The notes under the pieces: model-generated
What the model saw: the letters and a program-made list of their open reading frames with translations, nothing else
What the model was told of the DNA's origin: nothing
The model's database searches: none
Shown here: in pieces, positions 50,714 to 60,200 of the stretch
Position numbering within the stretch: position 1 is the first letter of the stretch
Layout of the letters: every line of letters begins with the position of its first letter
Assembly: GCF_001939735.1 (NCBI RefSeq)
Contig: NZ_MJIL01000090.1
Span: 248,001-312,000 of the forward strand
Length of the DNA: 64,000 nt
Source of the DNA: Photobacterium proteolyticum
GTDB taxonomy: Bacteria; Pseudomonadota; Gammaproteobacteria; Enterobacterales; Vibrionaceae
Reading direction: 5' to 3'
Translations under genes and position numbers: made by a program

Positions 50714-53635
50714 CTACATGGCTGAGTAATAAAGGCGTGTATTGCGTAACGAGAGTGGGGTATCTCTGAGGTGCTTGTTGATTTTTTGCAACAGGCGCTT
50801 TTTGGTGATCGGCTTGGTTAGGTGATCTTCCATCGTAAGCGTTATGGTTGTAGCCACATCTTCCCCGTACTCGCCGGTAAGCGCGACGATAGGGGTGGAG
50901 GGGGAAATCTTGCGGATTTCTTTTGTGGCTTCGAACCCGTCCATAACCGGCATCCGAATATCCATCAGGATGAAGTCAACCTCCTCTGTCATGACTGTCT
51001 CGACAGCTTTTTTGCCGTTTTCAGCCTGGAAGCAAATGATGCCTTCACTTTCAAGGTAGCCTTTGATCAACAAACGATTTACCAGCATGTCGTCGACAAC
51101 TAGCATTTTTTTGCCAATCAGATTGCCTAAGGGTTTGAGCTGGCCGTTCTCAATAATATGCTGAAGGCTGATCAGCAGTTCCTCTTCCCGGCTGTCGATG
51201 ACGCCTTGAATGAGGTTATCTCCCCCTTCGTAAAGCTGGGCTGTCGAACCATTGTCGGTGCAACTGATAATGGGAGTGATCTGGGCGATGGAGCCGAGTT
51301 CTCCGCAGCGGATAGACTTTATCGCATTGGTTGATTGTCGAGTGATATCCTCATCAATAAAGACAAAATCAAAATGCCGAAATGACAATATGTGCATCAT
51401 TTCTTTTATCGATTCGACTTTGGTGATCTTGATATTCAGCTCGTACAGCAATATCGTTAGTTTTAGGCTTGATGAAAACTCACCGACCAGTAAGCAATAT
51501 TTTCCCTTTAGTGCCCGTTTGAAGCGTTGAACGGTCTCTCTATCGTAGGCCGAGTTTATGATCGGAAAACTAAGGGTAAACTCGGTAAACTTCCCAGCCT
51601 CAGAACGGCATGAGATATTGCCGCCAAACGCTGTCATGACACGCTGGCAGTATGCCAGGCCCAGGCCGTTGCCATTATTCTTACCTGAGGTGTACATTTC
51701 ATCGAAAATATAGGGAAGCCGGGAGGCATTAATACCCGGGCCGGTATCGGTAAAGATGACTTTATTATGACGGTCACCAGCGCTTAGCCTGATGCTTATC
51801 TTCATTTCAGGGTATTCAGATATGTAGTGTAAGCTATTGTTAAGAAGGTTAAAAATAATGAAGCTGTAAAGGGTATCATCGCCTTTGAAAATGAAGTCAG
51901 TGTGCGGATCCAGTGAGATAAGACGCTTTGAGCTGGCATGTTCAAAATTGTAGTCATTGAGGGATTGCCTTATCAATTCACGGGCAGAAAAAAGTCGGAA
52001 TGAATCGGGGCTGATCCTGCCGCCCTGAAGTTCGTTCAGTATGACTTCAATAAACTTAGAGCCAAGCTGAACGGCACTTTTCACCTCACAGATATTTTGG
52101 TAAAGGGTCTTCATCTCCGATGATGCATAAGGCACCAGAGATGAGGTGTCAAAATCAAACAGATCGGCATCAATTCGTTCAAAATGGTATTGAATCTTTG
52201 ATAGTGGGTTCTTCATTTCATGAGCAATAGAACCAGCGAGTAACTGGGACTTACGTATTTCATCCTCGGCATAAATAAACTTGTTTGATTGCTCGAGCAC
52301 AAGTTGAAGGGCACTAATCTCTTCTTGACTGAAAATACCGCCCTCATTCTTTTTTGAAACCATGAATAAGTGAGTAATGATATTATCGTTAAAAATAGGC
52401 AGTACAAGGGCTGAGTCATTCTCAGCCATGCTATTCCTTATTTTGGTTAGCTTTTCTATGTCTGACGAGTGATACTCAATGAAATAGTCGAGCTCATCTT
52501 TAAGTATGGCTTCATTATGAGCTTCAAGATAATTAGCCAGTTCAGATTGCGATGAGTTAATACCAACTTTAATTATTTGCCCGGTGTTCGAGTTGAGAAT
52601 GTCCTTGACTCTATTTAGCGCCATATCACTTGACTGTTTGAAGTCATTTACCAGGCTATGAATATCGTTGACAGTATTGCTTGGTGAGCCATATATAAAT
52701 CGATTTATATAACGCTGAAAAGCTGCTAAACTGTTTTTCCAGCAAATACCACTTATAATTATCCAACATCCAATCAGGATGAAATGATACTCATTAGGAT
52801 CTGTGTGCGTAAGCATCACTATTGGTGATAGGTATAGCAAAATATTGAGCAAGTAGCTAATACTTAAATGACTAATATATCTGAGGCTATAAAATCTATC
52901 ATTAAATATGGCATAACCGACAAGAACTTGTTCGAAAATTGAAAGAGCAGGTGGTATCCAGGTCGCGGAATAGTCGTTTGACACACTTGGTATTATAATG
53001 TGGCATATCAATGTGGAAACCATAAAGATAGACATACCAAACATCATATAGTTGCTTTTTGTTTTGTTTATCTTTATCTGGCTTTTTCTATATAGGTAAA
53101 AATTCCTGAAAGTTAAAATAAGAAGGATGAAACCAAAAAAAAATAATTCGCTAGATGCCTTTCCTAGAGTTATTGTGAAGTGCCCGGTGGACGTAATAAC
53201 CACATCGACAATTGTTAACTCTGGATATAAGAACATTATTAACGAAGCAATAATACCAAATATAAAAGTATATGACTGATGTTTTTTTAATGGTTTATTG
53301 GCTCTTACTAGCAGGCATGAAAATAGGAAAGTAAAGTTTGCTGATAAAAGTGAAGAAATATTTGCTATCAAACCAACTTCTTTGGCTATTACCGAATCAA
53401 AATAAGATAAAAGTTCTGACTGGAAAAAAGCGTTAGATATAACCCAGACATTAATAAATAGCAGATACAAAGAGTAAGTATGAAAAATGGATTTCTTTAC
53501 TTTTATTTCATTTTTAGATAAGAAAAGAAGATAGTAAGAAAGCCATATTGAAATTAATATAGTCGAAATGATTAAAATGGAAAACTGCAGTCTGGAGAAA
53601 GAGGATAAAGTGAGTTTAATAAGTTCATAAGTCAT
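50714..53635 (-). CDS. luxN: LuxN-like hybrid sensor histidine kinase
   Basis: Membrane hybrid kinase of 973 residues resembling V. harveyi LuxN over most of its length. It has about nine N-terminal helices (1-300, with ATWIPPALSIFEQVLVGYAI close to LuxN TWLPPALSISEMLFVGYAL). A linker is followed by HisKA with His472 in SIAHEMKNPLS, an HATPase (NLLNNS, DTGPGI, GNGLGLAYCQRVM) and a C-terminal receiver with Asp892 (FILMDIRMPVMDG). Between them, residues about 711-833 form an extra receiver-like domain lacking the acidic pair. It should sense an acyl-homoserine lactone and signal through LuxU. Divergent from luxI; composition AT-rich. Confidence 0.88.
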   Translation of the reverse strand: MTYELIKLTLSSFSRLQFSILIISTILISIWLSYYLLFLSKNEIKVKKSIFHTYSLYLLFINVWVISNAFFQSELLSYFDSVIAKEVGLIANISSLLSANFTFLFSCLLVRANKPLKKHQSYTFIFGIIASLIMFLYPELTIVDVVITSTGHFTITLGKASSELFFFGFILLILTFRNFYLYRKSQIKINKTKSNYMMFGMSIFMVSTLICHIIIPSVSNDYSATWIPPALSIFEQVLVGYAIFNDRFYSLRYISHLSISYLLNILLYLSPIVMLTHTDPNEYHFILIGCWIIISGICWKNSLAAFQRYINRFIYGSPSNTVNDIHSLVNDFKQSSDMALNRVKDILNSNTGQIIKVGINSSQSELANYLEAHNEAILKDELDYFIEYHSSDIEKLTKIRNSMAENDSALVLPIFNDNIITHLFMVSKKNEGGIFSQEEISALQLVLEQSNKFIYAEDEIRKSQLLAGSIAHEMKNPLSKIQYHFERIDADLFDFDTSSLVPYASSEMKTLYQNICEVKSAVQLGSKFIEVILNELQGGRISPDSFRLFSARELIRQSLNDYNFEHASSKRLISLDPHTDFIFKGDDTLYSFIIFNLLNNSLHYISEYPEMKISIRLSAGDRHNKVIFTDTGPGINASRLPYIFDEMYTSGKNNGNGLGLAYCQRVMTAFGGNISCRSEAGKFTEFTLSFPIINSAYDRETVQRFKRALKGKYCLLVGEFSSSLKLTILLYELNIKITKVESIKEMMHILSFRHFDFVFIDEDITRQSTNAIKSIRCGELGSIAQITPIISCTDNGSTAQLYEGGDNLIQGVIDSREEELLISLQHIIENGQLKPLGNLIGKKMLVVDDMLVNRLLIKGYLESEGIICFQAENGKKAVETVMTEEVDFILMDIRMPVMDGFEATKEIRKISPSTPIVALTGEYGEDVATTITLTMEDHLTKPITKKRLLQKINKHLRDTPLSLRNTRLYYSAM

Positions 53636-53888
53636 TATTACATTACCATCTAACTAGCAGCCAATGAAATCCATGTCAATATTGCCATTTGCTATATGAA
53701 TATAATTTTATAGCTTATTGATTTTTTTCGCAATGATGATAGTCACTAAGATGCACTTAGGTGATAAATCCTGCTCGTTGTGCGGGTGGTATCACATTTC
53801 TCTGCTGTTGGTTCTATTTCTAGTTTCTCTCGATATTTTGTACAGCAATATGTTTTTGGTTTCATATATGATTCTCTTGCTGCTGTCA

Positions 53889-53908
53889 ACCTGTAATATG
53901 TGGCAGGT
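53889..53908 (+). promoter_or_regulatory. lux box upstream of luxI
   Basis: ACCTGTAATATGTGGCAGGT fits the 20-bp lux box, with CTG-N10-CAG in exact spacing and outer ACC/GGT arms. It is centred about 61 bases before the luxI start, which would put it near -42 of a promoter, the class II position of LuxR-activated genes. The surrounding 324-base luxN-luxI gap has no convincing gene. Confidence 0.8.
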
Positions 53909-53959
53909 TTCTATTGAGTAATCCATTGATATCTTATTGGTATTATTGGAGGACAAGAA

Positions 53960-54556
53960 ATGAACTTAACATTCAAGCAGCAATCTTTTGACTCAATATC
54001 AAAGCCAGATTATATGAGGCTTTTAGAGTTAAGGTATGATGTCTTTAGAAAAAGGTTAAAATGGGATTTGCCTACTGAAGGTAATTTAGAATCTGACCAA
54101 TATGACACACCGGATGCTTCTTATGTTTATATCGAAGATGATCTGGGGAATATACTAGGGTGTGGCAGGCTAATACCTACAACGAAAAGCTATATGCTTA
54201 AGGAAATATTTCCAGAACTGCTTGGTAACCAGATGGCAGTAGAATCGAGTAATGTGTATGAATTAAGCCGATTTTGTATTAATAAAAATACATCACAAAG
54301 TAATTGCACACTGAGTTACTCGACACAGTTTTTGTTCAAGGCGCTATATCTCCATGCTGTAGAGAATGATATATCTGAGTACTTGACAGTCTCAACATTA
54401 CCGATTGAACGTATGCTAAAAAGAACAGGCATCCCCTTTCAGCGAGCAGGTGATAAGAAAGTTCATAGGCTTGGCGATACAAAATCAGTCACCTTATCGA
54501 TTAAGATAAATGATGATCTTAGACAGGCAGTCATGAGAGATTACGATTATCACTAG
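53960..54556 (+). CDS. luxI: LuxI-family acyl-homoserine lactone synthase
   Basis: Autoinducer synthase of 198 residues that makes an N-acyl-homoserine lactone from S-adenosylmethionine and an acyl carrier. All ten residues conserved in the LuxI family are present at canonical positions: Arg25, Phe29, Trp35, Glu44, Asp46, Asp49, Arg70, Phe84, Glu101 and Arg104. The acyl chain cannot be told from sequence. GGAGG precedes the ATG by seven bases and a lux box lies upstream. It is divergent from luxN and convergent with a LuxR-type gene. It is not LuxM/AinS-like, although LuxN receptors normally pair with those. Confidence 0.95.
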   Translation: MNLTFKQQSFDSISKPDYMRLLELRYDVFRKRLKWDLPTEGNLESDQYDTPDASYVYIEDDLGNILGCGRLIPTTKSYMLKEIFPELLGNQMAVESSNVYELSRFCINKNTSQSNCTLSYSTQFLFKALYLHAVENDISEYLTVSTLPIERMLKRTGIPFQRAGDKKVHRLGDTKSVTLSIKINDDLRQAVMRDYDYH

Positions 54557-54619
54557 AATAAATCGGTTCAATTTGTTAATAATCAAACCGAAATAAATCA
54601 TATTAAAGCGCCAACTGTG

Positions 54620-55347
54620 TTAATAAGGGGTATTGGGAAATATCATCCCTGATAATATCCCTTTTGATATTGCTTGATACTTGTTTGAAGCACCAAGTTT
54701 ATTACAGGCATTTTGCAAATGAAAAGTGACTGTTCTCTCTGAGCAACTTAATATTCTAGATATTTCCCAGGCACTTTTCCCTTCGGTAGCCCATGTCAAT
54801 GTTTCGGTTTCTCTTTTAGTTAAATTGCAAGTATCAACTTTGTTAGTAACAGTTGCATCATCGATCTTATCATGAAGGTAGGGGATAACCGTTTGAACTA
54901 GGCTAGCAGCGTAGAAAAACAAACTTTGATCATTATTGTTTTTTTCACATAAAGAGAAACTTATTGTCCCTGTCTTTCCTATAGAGCTGTGAATGGGAAT
55001 GGTGAAGCTGGGGGGCATTGTTCTTAGTTTTCTATCTGAAATATAATTGAAATAATAGTGATTTTGCCTTGGATTATGAACATTTCCCCATAACGCCGGA
55101 ATACGATTTGATTGACAGTAATTGATGATCAGCTTGTGAATAGCGTTTTCTCGAATTTTCTTTTTGTTCTCTTCACAAAAATTGGTCAATTTTATCTGTT
55201 CTATCTTGGTCATTGATATAGGGTTCGAACAGGTAAAAAAAAATAGTCAAAACCAATTAAGCCTGTAATCTCGCTAAGTGTTGCGGTCAAATCTGCATCA
55301 GATCTTGCTGTGTTGATACAGCACCTTAAATTTAAAATGTCATACAT
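54620..55347 (-). CDS. luxR: LuxR-type quorum-sensing regulator, frame broken at a T9/A9 run
   Basis: The intact frame 54620-55213 gives 197 residues: the end of an autoinducer domain (PSFTIPIHSSIGKTGTISFS) and a full GerE-type HTH (about 131-191; LTKRETETLTWATEGKSAWE then ISRILSCSERTVTFHL). The missing N-terminus lies just upstream in another frame: from ATG 55347, preceded by AGAGGA, it reads MYDILNLRCC then SEITGLIGFDYFF, much like V. fischeri LuxR. The frames would join with one more base in the nine-A run at 55235-55243, giving about 242 residues. This is a pseudogene, slippage or a homopolymer sequencing error. The pocket Asp seems absent. Confidence 0.78.
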
Positions 55348-55677
55348 AATAATTCCTCTTACAACGCGCCTGAGGCGCAAATGATTAACTCAGCATACTC
55401 AACTGGTTGCTATTCTTTTCTATGGATAATATTTCTATGAGATGCTTTTATAAACCTGTAACGCGATAAGGGTGATAGGCTTATCAGTGAGATTTTTTGC
55501 GCACATTTCTTCCTTATTTTTTGCTCATCATTTGCATCTTTACTCGAGGCTGTCGCAAATCAGCTACTGTTCGCCGCTACCGGGCATTCTTTTCTTGTAT
55601 TGATCATTAGGCTTCATCAAAAGAGAGCGAGTCTGCGCTCTGGCATCCTTATGTGTTTGTCTGGGAAGGCACAATCA
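55348..55677. other. divergent gap between luxR-type and soxB genes
   Basis: 330 bases with no credible gene. It must hold the promoters of the LuxR-type gene and the sox operon. A GCGCCTGAGGCGC palindrome is at about 55367-55379. No lux box (CTG-N10-CAG) was found here. Base composition changes from AT-rich to GC-richer around its end. Confidence 0.4.
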
Positions 55678-56940
55678 ATGAGTGAAAAGAAGAATCATTA
55701 TTCGGGCTTTGGTCTGTTCAAGCATGCATTGAGTTTTCATGAGCACTGGCAGCGGGTATGGCGCAATCCTCAGCCTAAACCGTTTTATGATGTCGTGATT
55801 ATCGGTGGTGGCGGGCATGGACTGGCCACGGCGTATTACCTGGCCAAAGTGCACGGCATTACTAATGTGGCGGTTGTGGAAAAGGGATACCTGGGCGGGG
55901 GGAATACGGCCCGCAATACCACAATTGTCCGGTCAAACTATCTCTGGGATGAAGCGGCCCATCTGTACGAGCATTCGCTAAAGCTATGGGAGGGACTGTC
56001 ACAGGATCTCAATTACAATTTGATGTTTAGCCAGCGAGGTGTGTTGAATCTTGGTCATACCTTGCAGGATATGCGGGATATCGAACGTCGGGTTAATGCC
56101 AACCGGCTCAATGGTATCGATGGAGAAGTGCTCGATACCGCCGCGGTTCAGTCCTTGGTGCCGTTGCTGGACTGCTCTCCCAATGCCCGTTATCCGGTGC
56201 TGGGCGCGAGTTGGCAGCCTCGGGCAGGTACGGCACGGCATGATGCTGTCGCATGGGGTTTTGCACGCGCGGCTGACAAGTTGGGCGTGGATTTGATTCA
56301 ACAAAGCGAAGTGACAGGGATCCGGGTGAGTAATGGCCGGGTACAGGGAGTCGAGACCAAGAACGGCTTTATTGGTGCTGCCAAGGTAGGGTGTGTAGCC
56401 GCGGGTAACTCCGGCGAGATCGCCAAAATGGTCAACATGACCTTGCCTATCGAGTCACACCCGCTGCAGGCCATGGTATCTGAGCCGCTCAAACCTTGTT
56501 TGGATACGGTGGTAATGTCCAATCATGTTCACGGTTATATTAGCCAGTCGGATAAAGGCGATATGGTGATTGGAGCCGGTATCGACAGCTATCTGGGCTA
56601 CGGCCAACGAGGCTCCTTTCCGGTTATCGAGCACACCATTGCCGCCATTATCGAAATGTTCCCCTTCCTCAGCCGGATTCGGCTCAATCGTCACTGGGGC
56701 GGTATTGTCGATATTTGTCCGGATGCCTGTCCGATCATCAGCCCGACAGCGATTGACGGGCTGTATTTTAACTGCGGGTGGGGAACGGGGGGCTTTAAGG
56801 CAACCCCGGGCTCCGGACATGTCTTTGCTGACACGATTGCCAATGACCGGCCGCATCCGTTGGCACAACCCTTTAGTCTCGACCGTTTTGTTAGCGGTTA
56901 CCTGATCGATGAACACGGCGCAGCAGGTGTCGCGCATTAA
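55678..56940 (+). CDS. soxB: sarcosine oxidase beta subunit
   Basis: FAD/FMN-binding subunit of heterotetrameric sarcosine oxidase, 420 residues. ATG 55678 (MSEKKNHYSGFGLFKHALSF) is chosen; the longer frame adds an unlikely leader. The ADP-binding motif is DVVIIGGGGHGLATAYYLAK; TARNTTIVRSNYLWDEAAHL is a hallmark of SoxB. It demethylates sarcosine to glycine with transfer of the methyl carbon to tetrahydrofolate and formation of hydrogen peroxide. It is first in an operon with soxD, the soxA-G fusion and one-carbon genes. Confidence 0.95.
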   Translation: MSEKKNHYSGFGLFKHALSFHEHWQRVWRNPQPKPFYDVVIIGGGGHGLATAYYLAKVHGITNVAVVEKGYLGGGNTARNTTIVRSNYLWDEAAHLYEHSLKLWEGLSQDLNYNLMFSQRGVLNLGHTLQDMRDIERRVNANRLNGIDGEVLDTAAVQSLVPLLDCSPNARYPVLGASWQPRAGTARHDAVAWGFARAADKLGVDLIQQSEVTGIRVSNGRVQGVETKNGFIGAAKVGCVAAGNSGEIAKMVNMTLPIESHPLQAMVSEPLKPCLDTVVMSNHVHGYISQSDKGDMVIGAGIDSYLGYGQRGSFPVIEHTIAAIIEMFPFLSRIRLNRHWGGIVDICPDACPIISPTAIDGLYFNCGWGTGGFKATPGSGHVFADTIANDRPHPLAQPFSLDRFVSGYLIDEHGAAGVAH

Positions 56941-56982
56941 GGTATCTACTTACCTTGAAGTCGCCTGATTGAGGAGAGCCCT

Positions 56983-57279
56983 ATGTTGAATATCTACTGT
57001 CCTTACTGCGAAGAGTTCCGTGAGGAAGAAGAGTTTGCCTATGCCGGAGAAGCTCATATTGTGCGCCCGCCGGACCCGGACAGCGTCAGTGACGAAGAGT
57101 GGGGGCGATACCTGTTCCATCGAAACAACATCAAGGGAAATCACCGGGAAATGTGGTTCCATGCGACAGGCTGTCGGCAGTTTTTCAATGTGATCCGCAA
57201 CACGGTGAGCTATGACATTGAGCAGATATACAAACTGACCGGTACGCCACCCGAGATCTGGGAGGATGAGCATAAATGA
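56983..57279 (+). CDS. soxD: sarcosine oxidase delta subunit
   Basis: Small zinc subunit of 98 residues, the usual size. MLNIYCPYCEEFREEEEFAY carries the CPYC metal-binding pair, with later His and Cys (WFHATGCRQFFNVIRNT) completing the site. The stop overlaps the soxA start by four bases. It helps assemble the alpha-beta-gamma-delta complex in the cytoplasm. Confidence 0.95.
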   Translation: MLNIYCPYCEEFREEEEFAYAGEAHIVRPPDPDSVSDEEWGRYLFHRNNIKGNHREMWFHATGCRQFFNVIRNTVSYDIEQIYKLTGTPPEIWEDEHK

Positions 57280-60200
57280 CCCAGCCCAATCGTTTGTCCA
57301 CCGGAGGGCGGATTGATCGCCGTAAATCGCTGACGTTCACGTTTAATGGTACAACCTACTCGGGTTATCAGGGAGACACCCTGGCCTCAGCGCTGATAGC
57401 CAACGGCATTGATGTAATAGGGCGAAGCTATAAGTACAGTCGTCCGCGCGGCATCCTCGGTTCGGGAGCCGAAGAGCCCAATGCTATCCTCCAGGTTGGC
57501 AGTACTCCCGCTACCACCATTCCCAATTTGCGCGCGACACAGGTTGAGTTATATGACGGTTTGGTCGCTACCAGTGTCAGTGGCTGGCCGGATGTCGAGC
57601 GGGATATGAAATCCGCCCTGGGCAAAGTCGGTAGTGGCTTGATGCCAGTAGGCTTTTATTACAAAACCTTTATGTACCCCGAGTCGATGTGGATGACGTA
57701 TGAGAAATATATCCGTAAGGCTGCCGGGCTGGGCAAGATTCCGCAGGCGCGAGATCCGGATCGCTACGATAAGATGCACCATCACTGTGACATCATGATC
57801 GTCGGTGGCGGCCCTGCTGGTTTGATGGCGGCAAGAAAACTGATCGGCAGCGGGCTCAGGGTGCTGGTGGCCGATGAACAGCAGGAAATGGGCGGGTGTC
57901 TGCTTGGTAGCCAGCAAGTTATTGACGGGAAACCCGCCGAAGACTGGTTGTCAGAAACACTTGAACTGCTAGAGCGGGAACAGGGTATAACCCTGTTGCC
58001 GCGCAGTACGGTATTTGGCTATTACGACCAGAACTTTCTTGGCATTGTTGAACGCCGAACTGATCATCTTGGCGAGTATCAATCGGGGGCCCGCCAGCGT
58101 CTGCACCGGGTACGGGCTCGTGAAGTGCTGTTGGCTACAGGGGCGATTGAACGCCCGCTGGTGTTTGGCAATAACGATGTGCCAGGCTGTATGCTTGCCT
58201 CTGCGATATCAACTTATATCAATCGCTATGGAGTGATCCCGGGGCAAAAATTGGTTGTGATGACAGCCAATGACGCTGGCTATCAGGCCGCGCTGGATTG
58301 GCATGCCGCCGGTCGTGAGGTGGTTGCGATTGTCGATACGCGCTCAAATAGCTCAGGGAAATACCCTGAACGGGCTAAAGCTGCCAGGATAGAGATATTC
58401 CTCGGGTATGCCGTTATTAATGTGCGTGGTCATAAGCGGGTAAGTGCGGTTGAAATTGCAAAGCTTAAACACAATCGCAGCCAGGTTAGTCGAATTGATA
58501 CTTGTCTGCTGAGCTGCGATACGGTAGCCAGTTCAGGCGGATGGAGCCCGAGTCTGCACCTGTCTTGTCATACTGGCAGCCGCCCGGTGTGGCGAGATGA
58601 CATTGCTGGTTTTGTGCCAGGCAATCCCGATTTGCTCTATGCTGGCGGGATCCAGGGGCATTATCAGCTATCGGAAGTGCTCGACGATGGCTGCAAAGCA
58701 GCGCAGGCCGTCGCCGACCGTCTGCAGGTTTCGCTAATGTCGACGCCAGACCAGCCAGACCAGCCAGAGCTGCCGGAAGTTCCAGACCCCGACGAAACCG
58801 CGCCAATGGCTATTTACCATATTCCTCATCACTTCCCGACAAGCCGGGCTCCCAAACAGTTTGTTGATTTTCAAAATGATCTTACCGCTGCTGGTATTGA
58901 GTTGGCTGTTCGGGAAGGCTTCGAGTCTATCGAACATGTTAAGCGCTATACCGCATTGGGCTTTGGTACCGATCAGGGTAAAACAGGGAACATCAACGGA
59001 ATGGCAATTGCCGCCAGGGCTTTGGGCCAGTCGATACCTGAAACCGGCACGACGATATTTCGCCCTATGTATACGCCAGTCACCTTCGGCACACTGGCCG
59101 GGCGGGATGCCGGGCACTTGTTCGATCCGGCGCGTTTTACTGCCATGCATCGCTGGCACCTGGAGCATGGTGCCGAGTTTGAGAATGTCGGGCAGTGGAA
59201 ACGCCCTTGGTTCTACCGTCTTGGTAACGAGACGCAGCAGGAGGCGCTGAACCGAGAGTGTCTGGCGACCCGTAATAGTGTCGGACTCCTTGATGCGTCG
59301 ACGTTGGGAAAAATTGATATTCAGGGGCCGGATGCGCGCGAGTTTCTCAATCGGATCTATACCAATGGCTGGAGCCAGTTGGCACCGGGTTGCTGCCGCT
59401 ATGGGGTGATGTGCAAAGAAGACGGGATGATTTTTGATGATGGTGTGACGTCCTGTATCGATGATAACCATTTTCTGATGACCATCACGACAGGCGGGGC
59501 TGCGGGTGTATTGCGCTGGCTGGAACTTTGGCACCAGACTGAATGGCCGGAGCTGGACCTGTATATGACCAGCGTGACGGATCACTGGGCCACCATGACG
59601 ATTGGTGGGCCGAACAGTCGCTCTGTGTTGCAGAAACTGATGCCCGAAGCCGATCTCTCGGATGCCGCTTTCCCTTATATGACTTGGCAGTCGCACTGCA
59701 TTTCGGGTGTCGATGCGCGTATTTTCCGGATCAGTTTTACCGGTGAGCTATCGTATGAAGTTAATGTAAACGCTAACTTCGGTCTGTACCTGTGGGAACA
59801 GATTATGGCGGCGGGGGAAGAATTCGAGATCACCCCGTATGGTACGGAAACCATGCATATTCTCCGGGCAGAAAAAGGCTTCATTATTGCCGGTCAGGAT
59901 ACCGATGGTTCGGTCACGCCGCAGGATATGAACATGGCGTGGATCTGCGGCAAGAAAAAAACGTTCAGTTTTATTGGCCGTCGTTCATGGCAGCGTGAAG
60001 ATACTCGCCGCTCTGATCGTAAACAGTTGGTCGGCCTTAAATGTACGGAGCCTGATGTGGTGATCCCCGAAGGTGCCCAGGCTGTGAATGATCCCGATGA
60101 ACCTGTACCGATGACTATGGTTGGTCATGTTAGCTCAAGCTATTACAGCGCGGTGCTGGGGCACTCAATTGCACTTGGCCTGATCAAGGGGGGATTGAGC

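Noticed and set aside
53718..53921. 67-codon hydrophobic ORF between luxN and luxI
   Set aside because: It runs through the lux box, has no good ribosome site and no recognisable family.
58734..59696. 320-codon ORF antisense to soxA
   Set aside because: It is a shadow of the conserved sox frame with no domain.
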